Shown in pieces: positions 1 through 15,000 of a stretch of DNA of 64,000 nt (the first letter of the stretch is position 1; each line of letters starts with the position of its first letter). Position numbers and translations under genes: made by a program. The notes beneath the pieces were generated by a model. The model saw only the letters and a list, made by a program, of their open reading frames with translations, was not told where the DNA came from and ran no database searches. The stretch comes from Anas platyrhynchos (Eukaryota > Chordata > Aves > Anseriformes > Anatidae). The stretch lies in the NCBI RefSeq assembly GCF_047663525.1, contig NC_092611.1, forward strand, positions 7,973,001 through 8,037,000. The letters run 5' to 3'.

Positions 1-409
1 AACTACAGATCATTTAGGAAAGATGAACTACAGACATGTAAAGAATCAGCAAAGTGTAGTCCAGTAATCCTAGCCACAGTTACACCTACAGTTCTGTTCT
101 TTCGTAAAGCTTATGGCCCTACAATTTACAGAGCACTTGTGAGAACATACAGAAAACATAACTGAAGCAGGAAATATCACAATAAAAGGATTTGTTAACA
201 AGTTGCACCTTCACAGTTTGTCACAAAAGACCAAACCCATATGCCTGAAGGAGTGCAGCACTCTGCCCTACACACACTTGACAAAATTCTTTGATCAAAA
301 CATTAACTTGCTTCATCACAAATCAAGTTACCTGGCTCACCTGGGCTACCGACTAATCAGATTTCTATTCACAACCTTCATAAAAGGAAAAACATTTAGG
401 AACTCTTAC
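1..409 (-). other. DDX6: DDX6 intron running off the left edge
   Basis: Sequence downstream of the last visible DDX6 exon. No segment encodes the expected DLFTRGIDIQ continuation, so the window opens inside this intron. No repeat or RNA gene is recognised. Confidence 0.8.
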
Positions 410-7493
<7,084 letters not shown>

Positions 7494-7674
7494 TTAGACT
7501 TCAAAACTTTGAAAGTCAGTACAGAAACTGTAATAACAGTTTATTAGACTCTCCAAAATGAAGAGATAAATAAGTCTTGCTCAATATATGAGTCCTTTAT
7601 TGCAATGCAGGCAAGCACCTGTAAGTCACTCAAAAGTAAAGTAGTAACTTGCTCTGATGCACTGTGGATCAACC

Positions 7675-7702
7675 TTTTTTTTTTTGTAAAAAAAAAAAAA
7701 AA
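7675..7702. repeat. T11-GT-A15 homopolymer inverted repeat
   Basis: Eleven T residues, GT, then fifteen A residues form a perfect A:T hairpin in the DDX6 5' intron. It is probably a homopolymer expansion and is likely to vary in length or be mis-sequenced. Confidence 0.85.
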
Positions 7703-8539
7703 GCCCTCTATCAAAGTTGAGTTATATCAGAATTCACTCGCTTCACTCTGAAAAAGAAGCAGACAATAACAATTAATATATGGGCTTCTGTATATGCAAA
7801 TCCTTCAGTTAACTTCGCTATTTTAAAATAGCCTGCAACACTGCGTATTATCTAAAAGTCACCTCTTCCCAGGCAGCACACAACACAGGATTTGTTTTTC
7901 TTTTTTCTCAGTGGAATTATCAGAGACATATCAAACTTTTTTTTTTCCTTGCTACAAAGCTGAGCTTAGGTCACCAAAGATGACTTTGTAAACAGCTGTA
8001 CTTTCTTTCAGGAGCATTCCAGCTAGTAACCACTTGAAAAACAGTACCTAGACTCCCCTGTGAAGTAGGCACAGATTACCTCGATTGCTTTGCCTGTTCT
8101 TGAAACTCCCCCTCTTCTGGGACACAGGGAAGCAATGATAAAAACCTAAGCAACATTATGTACAAGTTTTCGATAAAAAACAAAACCACAATATCAAACG
8201 GACATTAAAGCAAGAACTGAAGAAATTCTGAAGTTACTCTGATTGTCCTTTTCATGTAAGAAATGAAATTGAAGTGATGCTAGAATTACGATAGAAATGA
8301 TGACGTTATCTGTGAAAACAAAACTCATCCTCCCCCAACTCCAAAAGTTAGTTCAACCAACTTATTCATAACCTTTTTTTTAATTGGGCATTGATTTAAC
8401 ACCGTTTAGAATATTGAAACGAATAATATTATGCTGCTGAACAGAGTAGAGCAGCTTCTTTTTGAGCCTAAACATTTACACCAGGAATCTGTTAGCCTCC
8501 TGCTTGATGTTACCTTCCATTCACCAGTAAAAACTCACA

Positions 8540-8612
8540 TTGCACTCAGGGTTAGAACTAGATGATCTTCAAAGGTCTCTTCTAACTCACATCACCCTAT
8601 GATTTTAAGATA
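8540..8612 (+). mobile_element. CR1 LINE 3'-end fragment
   Basis: Contains the CR1 tail signature: tagaactagatgatcttcaa, followed by a degenerate ggtcycttctaac block and a terminal ctatgatttt. It is truncated and non-coding, lies in the DDX6 5' intron and is antisense to DDX6. Confidence 0.8.
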
Positions 8613-9840
8613 ACATTTAGTACACGTGACTTAGTATCAACACTGTATTTAACAAGTGTTGCCAAAACTGCAGAGAGAGAACATGAAGTCTGCATCTCAC
8701 ACACTGAAAATATAGCCCAGAGATGAAGATCTCCTTACAACAATATTAGCCAGCCAAGTCATAACTTTTCAAAAGCAACCGAAAGTAAGCTTGCTTGCCT
8801 CTACAGTTTCTCATCGTAAAGCACTTGCAACTTAGGAAGTGCATAGGAAAAGCAGGTTACTGCTTGCTGGGGTGGAGTGCTCAAAAAAAAAAAAAAAAGG
8901 TAATTCCCTAGTGAATTAAACATACGTCCAAGAGCACTTCAAGAGAATGGAAAAGGAATGCAAACTCTTCTCAGACTTCCCAGCCGTTTCCAAGCGCATC
9001 GATTAGAGCTCTACAGCAAAACTTTAAAATCAGTAGAAATAAGATATTTCTCCTAGTTATCTTCCTGACTAGAAGCACGGTTATAGAGTATCTCTGAAAA
9101 GACAGCTCTCCTTCCCATTAACTTGGTTAAAAAAAAAAAAAAAGAAAGAAAAACAACAAACAGATCATATAAGGCACCACGGTCACGTAACAAACTGTGA
9201 TGAAAGTGGCAAAGATCACCCCGATATTTTTAGCAGAGAAAACCTCTAGTTCCCTTACAGCCTCTCACTCGCAGCTACGCTTCAAAAACACGAAAGATCC
9301 AAAAATAAAATACACAAAACCTCGCCAAACGCAGCGAGCCGCCGCGCTGCCGGCCGCCAGCAGCCACCATTTCGCAAAGCGGAGGCCCGACGGCGCAAAG
9401 CACCGCGCGTTACGACGGCCCCCGGGCGAGCACGGCCCGGCAACCACCGCCAGGCCTCTCCCTTCTCCCTCACCCCCACCGAGCCGGGCCCACCGGGCCC
9501 CGCCGTGCCCAGGCCGCAGTGCGGGCCCCTCCGCGAGGCCGCCGCCTCCCGCGAAAAGCAGCTGCGCCACACCGGCACCCCCCCGCCCGCGAACAATGGA
9601 GCGGCCTCACCCGCGGCCTCCCCGCTCCTCCCGCCGGCCAGCACCGCCTCAGCCCGGCCCCGCCGCCCCGCCACAGGGCCCCCGCCGCCGCCTCCAGGCC
9701 CCGCTCGGGCCCCGCCGCTCCCGCGCCGCGCCTCAGGCCGCGAGGCGAGGCCCGGCCCGGCCCGGTAACCACGGCGGCTCCCCCTTTTTCACCGCTTCCC
9801 CGGGCTCGCTCTCACCCCGGCAGCCCCCGGCGTCGCTCAC

Positions 9841-9935
9841 CGCCCCCGGCCGCGCTCCCCCTCGCCCAGGTACAAAATCCTCTGGCTGCCGCTTGGTGCC
9901 TTGTTATGGCGACTCGACGCTCCAAGATGGCGGCT
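9841..9935 (-). other. DDX6: Probable non-coding first exon of DDX6
   Basis: Within the CpG island a minus-strand GCG|GTGAGC donor occurs at 9841/9840, and a second, GGG|GTGAGA, at 9816/9815. Upstream (higher coordinates) lies a YY1 element typical of transcription starts. This would be the 5'UTR exon spliced to the exon with the ATG at 7469. The exact ends are inferred. Confidence 0.5.
9924..9934 (-). promoter_or_regulatory. YY1 initiator-type site
   Basis: AAGATGGCGGC on the plus strand (GCCGCCATCTT on the minus strand) matches the YY1 consensus. Such sites lie at or just downstream of starts of housekeeping genes. That places the DDX6 start close to 9930-9960. Confidence 0.7.
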
Positions 9936-10000
9936 TCCTCCTTCCTCCCGTGCGCCCTCCCCCTCCCGGCAGGGCAGGGCAGGGCGGGACGGCCCCGCCC

Positions 10001-10044
10001 CGCGCGCACGCGCACGCACGCACGCACGCATGCGCGCGCGCGCG
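10001..10044. repeat. 44-bp alternating pyrimidine-purine (CG/CA) tract, Z-DNA candidate
   Basis: Unbroken Y-R alternation made of CG and CA dinucleotides with one TG step, between the GC boxes and a G-rich run (10051-10064). Such tracts form left-handed DNA under negative supercoiling upstream of active promoters. Confidence 0.8.
10003..10014. promoter_or_regulatory. NRF1 site
   Basis: CGCGCACGCGCA matches all 12 positions of the NRF1 consensus YGCGCAYGCGCR. A second copy at 10025-10036 differs at one position. NRF1 sites are common in CpG-island promoters. Confidence 0.6.
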
Positions 10045-10079
10045 GGCTCCGGGTGGGGGGGGGGAGGCGGGCTCCCGCG

Positions 10080-10089
10080 GTCACGTGAC
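10080..10089. promoter_or_regulatory. GTCACGTGAC palindrome (CLEAR/USF-type E-box)
   Basis: A perfect 10-bp palindrome equal to the CLEAR element bound by TFEB/TFE3 and also to the USF consensus. It lies about 150 bp upstream of the inferred DDX6 start. Confidence 0.65.
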
Positions 10090-10150
10090 CGCGCGGCTGT
10101 GGCGGCCCGGCCCTGCCGCTGGGCGGCGGCCGAGGCCCCGGGTAGCGCGG

Positions 10151-11880
10151 GGCGCTCGCTGCGTTTGTTTTTTTATTACTCTTTTAATTACCAATAAAGT
10201 GTCGTTATTTCAACCCACAGCCTTTACCCGTCCCACCGGGGGGCGAGTGGTTGCGGTGTTTGGCCGAATTGCACCAAAGTGGAGTCCAGCCTCCAACAAA
10301 GCACTGGGTTTAGACACAGAAAATGGTAGTGGAAGGCTTCTTGCAGTCATTCCTTCCTTTAATTTCAAAGGAATCCATTATTTCTGTCACAGCACAATCA
10401 TCTCCATCAGGCCTGGCATAATCAGACACCCCTGCCTGCTTCTCCTAGACAACAAGCCTCATTACTAAACTCCTTCCTTCCATTTATTCCCCAACTATTT
10501 GCCCTGCTGCGGCTGCCAGCACCCCTTGCCCCATCAGCTGTCATCTCCTGAGGCACACAGGATGCTTCAGCTTCCCCTTTCAGCCCCTCTCCCTCCTGCT
10601 GTGCCCCACTTCTTCCACACTTCTCTTCCATGCGTGGCAAAAGAAGAAGGAAACTGAACATACGAGTCCTGTGCCTTCCCGTGCCAGGAGTGGGATGAAG
10701 AAGCTGCATCCCCCGTGCCATGCTGGGCAGGCAGCAGTCACTGCTGCCGAGGTCCCTGCTCCACCACACGGCAGCCTCGGTGCCCGTCACGGTGCAGGGT
10801 GCAGAGCTGGGCATTGCACTTCACCCTGAGATGCTCAGGAAATAGCACGCACCAACCCTAAAAGAACAAATGACAACAGCAGTTAACGGATCGGTAAAGC
10901 TGACTGGTGTGTAGGCAGTGCAGAGGTCGCCAACCTTCAGTTATGGTAGCAGCAAATGAGGTGACTGGAAAAGTGAGGAGAGGGGATTCAGGAGCCAGAA
11001 GTGAGCTAGCTTTTCTCAAGCAGAATTCAAGAAAGTCAGTGTAGTGTCAAACTGGCCAGTAGAAATACTTGGTCATTATACAGAATAAACCATCTTCATA
11101 TTCAAGTAGTGCATTTTATCATCCTTATGTACAGCTGAATAACTTCCCATTATCAGAATATCTGATAAAAATTAACATTGTGTGTTGGTGATAATACAAG
11201 ACTGGTTTGCTAGCCAGAGAGTGTACCTGTAGCAGAGTTTGGACAGGCACTGCCATGCACTGACACCAAAGCAGTCCTCAAATATTTATTGTTGAATCTT
11301 GTTATAATTTCATTTTTTATTTTATTTTTTTAGGTTGCTTACCTGCCGGTCTCCTGTGGAGTGACATTATTTTTAATTTAAATTCCTTTTCTCTCCATTT
11401 AATTTGCTTCTATAACCTCCTCTCTGTCATCTTTCCCAGCACAGAAACACATGGATCCTGTAAGTCTTCTGTGGTAGCACTCACACGCTGCAGCAGTACA
11501 TGTCTACAAGGGAATTTGTTGTTGCCTATGTCCTTGGAGTGGGCTCCCTGGAGCCTCTTCATCTGCAGCCCACCTCTCAACAGCCTGCGAGGTGCTTCCC
11601 ACCTCCGTCTCCCTGCAGGCACACCCTGCAGATGTCCCTCTGATTTGAGAAGTTCAGCAGCCCCTAATGCACCTACAGCACCTTATTTTGCACCATACTT
11701 TTGTTCTGCTTGCAGGGCAGACTTGGGGGGGTAACATTTGCTGATGGTCAGAAGCTCTCACGATGTTTTTTTTTTTGAAAATAAAAAAAAAAAATCAACT
11801 TACAACAAACGCTTAAGAAAAAAATGATAGAGCAAGATGCCAGTCTTTACATCAAATAGGTCACTCTTCGCTTGGAGCTC
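10151..11880. other. DDX6-CXCR5 intergenic region
   Basis: Between the DDX6 CpG island and the proximal CXCR5 promoter. There is a CCAAT motif at 10191-10195, AT-rich stretches near 11290-11335 and a T-run/A-run pair near 11766-11793. No exon, RNA gene or identifiable transposon is seen. Confidence 0.7.
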
Positions 11881-11895
11881 ATTTGCCTTGCAAAT
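11881..11895 (+). promoter_or_regulatory. CXCR5: Inverted pair of octamer-like motifs upstream of CXCR5
   Basis: ATTTGC and GCAAAT are separated by three bases, giving two 7/8 matches to the octamer (ATTTGCAT) in opposite orientation, about 115-130 bp before the CXCR5 ATG. The human gene (BLR1) is known to need Oct-2 and its coactivator OBF-1, so this is a plausible B-cell control element. No TATA box is evident. Confidence 0.5.
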
Positions 11896-12008
11896 ACTCT
11901 ATTGTTACATTCTGGGTCCCTCCCTACTCACTTAAATGACTAACTCCACCCCAGAAAAGAACTTGTGCCGAAATTGCTGGAGGAGAGGCAGATCCTGCCC
12001 CTGAAACC

Positions 12009-12047
12009 ATGGGGCCTGTCAGCTACTCGTCAGAGACCTATGACTTG
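12009..12047 (+). CDS. CXCR5: CXCR5 first coding exon, 13 codons
   Basis: The ATG in GAAACCATGG has A at -3 and G at +4, a strong Kozak context. It encodes MGPVSYSSETYDL and is followed at once by the consensus donor GTGAGT. It joins in phase 0 to the acceptor at 16865-16866. The human gene likewise has a short first coding exon followed by one long exon. The final protein is one residue shorter than human. The splice is inferred from sequence only. Confidence 0.87.
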
Positions 12048-15000
12048 GTGAGTTGGGCCTGGCTTTGCTTGTTTGAGAGGACAACTGGGGAGAGCGGGTA
12101 AAGCTGGGGTGGGCTGAGAGACCTGGCTTCGATGTCACCATCTTCTGACCCCTCCCATTAGGAGAGGACCCAAGCAATAACTTACACCCGTGCAAGCAGA
12201 CCTTGCATCCCTTAATTCTGGACTGGAGGGATGAGGGTCTTTGCGGGGAGCTGGTGCAATGTCACCACGGGCACTGCAGTCCAGGGGCACAAGGTGTTCC
12301 CATGCAGAAAGCTGCACGATGAGCGGTGGCGACTTTGAGCTGAGGTGTTCTGGTGGGCACTGAGCCCCAGCACTGTCCCCTCATGGGCACCCAAACCCCA
12401 GCTCCTGTCAGAAGGGCCTGGAGAGCCCGGCCCACGCACCTCTGCCCCTTGCTGCCCCGCTCCTGGCACAGCCGTTCTGGGTGACACAATGTGGGTGAAA
12501 AGCAGGCGTTCAGAGCCCGTTTATACCAACCTTCCGTGGTATAGATGACTGTGTGTAGTGTGCCAAGCTCTAGGACTCTCCTCTAGTGTCTTTAACAGGA
12601 ATACCAAAGCAAGCCCCAGTGCTCTCCACATGTGAAAAACCTTCCCATGACTACGTATTCCTACCCCTGCCAGCCTTCTCCATGAACAGGCTGCCTGAAG
12701 GGAATACACAGCATATTTACAGGAGGGGAATTTGAAAGCATAGAAGATAAATTGCAAATACTTCTTCTAACTGGGAGTGATGACACCGTACATTTAGCCC
12801 TGAAATTTTCTGCTCTAAGCTTGCGAATGAAATACAGCAGCTGTACCTTTCAGAGCATATTGTGCTATCCAAGGGGGTATCCACAGCAGTGCTAGCATTA
12901 GCCAGGTTTTCAGATGTTGCAGCTCAGAATTTCTGTTTTAATGCAAAGGCTCTCTGCAGCAGACCTCAGGTTTTGTTTATTTTCTGTTCCAGAGAGAAAT
13001 GCTGGGTTTAATTTTTTACCTATTTTTCTTTTTCTCCTTTTTCCTATACTTTATGGGAAAAGAGAGAAGGCTGGGGGTGGGACAGGCATTTCCAACCCTC
13101 CTTATTTTTTTCAGTTCATCCAGTCTAAAAACCCATTGCCAATAGTGCTCGTGTCCTTTACAAGTTTTTGCAGAAGGCACTTCTGTGACCTCTGATGAAG
13201 TTCAGTGGCAGCACTGAAGCTTGCTAAGAGGTTAAAACTAAACTCCCTTTGCCATCGCTTTGTTGGTTCGTTCCTTCATCCGAACTCTCCCTTGGACTCT
13301 CTCCAGTGACCAGGAAACCATCCACATCCAAGCCTGCTGTCTGTCCATCTGCACTGTGTCACTGACTACAAGCAAGCAGCTGCTGGTGGCAAAGCGCGTA
13401 GTTTTCTAAGGCAGGGAAATTAAACAGCACTGGGATTTGTTCTTTGGATACAAAACTTAGAACCTTAGCTTAGCAATTTTACCTCTGTTGTGAGTTATTT
13501 TAAGTTACAGAGGAGACCCCAGACAAGAGGAGAAACTCAGCTAGCTTTGGGACTAAGTGTGAACAGTCCCATGCCACAGCAGAAAGAGTTTTCTATCTTT
13601 TCTCAGAATTCACGTGGTTGGGAGTTTGTGCCACGCGTTTCCTAGGAGCTTCTCAGGTTTCTCTTCCTCCCTGGAACTGACCACAGATCGCACACAAGCA
13701 GTGTCACATACGGTCTGGGGATGCCGTATATTGGTGAGCTTAGTGCTTGCATCAACATGTCCAGAGAGATTTGCAAAAAAAAGACCTCGACACTGTTCTA
13801 GCAAAGCAGTGACACAAAACCGCATTAACAAGAAAGGCCCAGTTGACTGATAGAGCAAATGCAGAATGAAAACAATTGGGACATTTGCACTGAAAGGGCA
13901 TTTATCTAAGTAGTTGCCCAGCAAGTACAGCAATAGCTTCACCTAATCTTTGCTACCCTATGGGGCCAATTAGCTGTGTAACCTTGTGGAAAAGTAACGT
14001 AGCCAAAATTATAGCCCCAATTCTCAATAGCAAGAAAATTTTGCCCACTTAACCTTCCTCGGCTGCAAACTAGAGAAAGAAAGGAAAAAAAAAAAGTTGA
14101 AGAAAGACCACAGAGATTGCTGCGAGGTCTCCTAAGGTGCCGAAGGCCAATTCTTGTTATAATGAGGCCAACACGTCTCAAGAGGCAAAAAGGCACCTAC
14201 ATTACAGGAACATTTACTTACACGTTGGTTTCCCTAGTTCAACCACCAGAGAGGTGATGAGCAGAAACTCTATCACAGGAGCTTGCTGAGCTGCACACTG
14301 ACATGAGCAATTCCTGTTTTACAGTTTTGGGAATGAAATATGCTTCTGCTGGCCCTGGATGGGCTAGCAGGGAATGACTCACTTGAAAAATCCGTAATAG
14401 TGTACGGGCTGCTGCTCTTCTACAGGCAAATGGGTGATTGTTGGCAGTTGTGGGGAACTGAGAAAAGCAGCTGACATGCAGAGGAGACCTGCGTAATTTT
14501 GAGATGTGGGTTAGAGGGGAAAAGAGATTCCTAAGCAAATAGAGTGCAGGATTGTGCCTCCCCCTGCTGTGGCCCCAGGTGTGCATTTTACTGCTTAGTT
14601 GCAGAAAAAAACCTCCCCACTTTACTGTCACGTTCCCCCTGCAGTATAGACATGTTGCTCGGGCTTTTACTGGATTGCAGGAGAGCTGTGCAGAGGATGC
14701 CCACGTGCAGCCCATTCACCCATCCCATCCCAGATCAGGCAGCCACCCGCTCCCAGTCTGGAAATGGAAGTCACAGCAGAGTCCCCAAAAGCCCTGGCTC
14801 GTCATTCAGGGCATCTCCTACAGCTCTGCTCCCTGCCCTTCCCGTCTCAGCCTGGACTCTGCCTTTTCATCCTTTTCTATTCATCTTCAACTCATCTCTG
14901 TCCGCTCCCACCCACACTCGGTGCTCGGAGATGCACATGAGAGGACGCCTGAGACACAGCTCTGTGCACGCTTCCTCTGCCCGCAGCGAGTGGCTTACAG

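Larger units (their letters stand above)
9330..10150 (-). promoter_or_regulatory. DDX6: CpG-island promoter of DDX6
   Basis: About 0.8 kb of very high GC and dense CpG in otherwise moderate sequence. It has several GC boxes (for example near 9983-9988 and 9993-10000), a YY1 site, a perfect NRF1 site and a CACGTG palindrome. There is no TATA box. This is the architecture of a housekeeping promoter, as expected for DDX6. A divergent transcript toward CXCR5 is possible but not shown. Confidence 0.85.

Noticed and set aside
10193..10198. AATAAA near the CpG island as a possible poly(A) signal
   Set aside because: No coding exon upstream on the plus strand; it overlaps a CCAAT motif and is best explained by chance.
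9197..10468. 423-codon plus-strand open frame across the CpG island
   Set aside because: Pro/Arg/Ala-rich composition due to GC-rich DNA, no domain, and it overlaps the DDX6 promoter and probable first exon.
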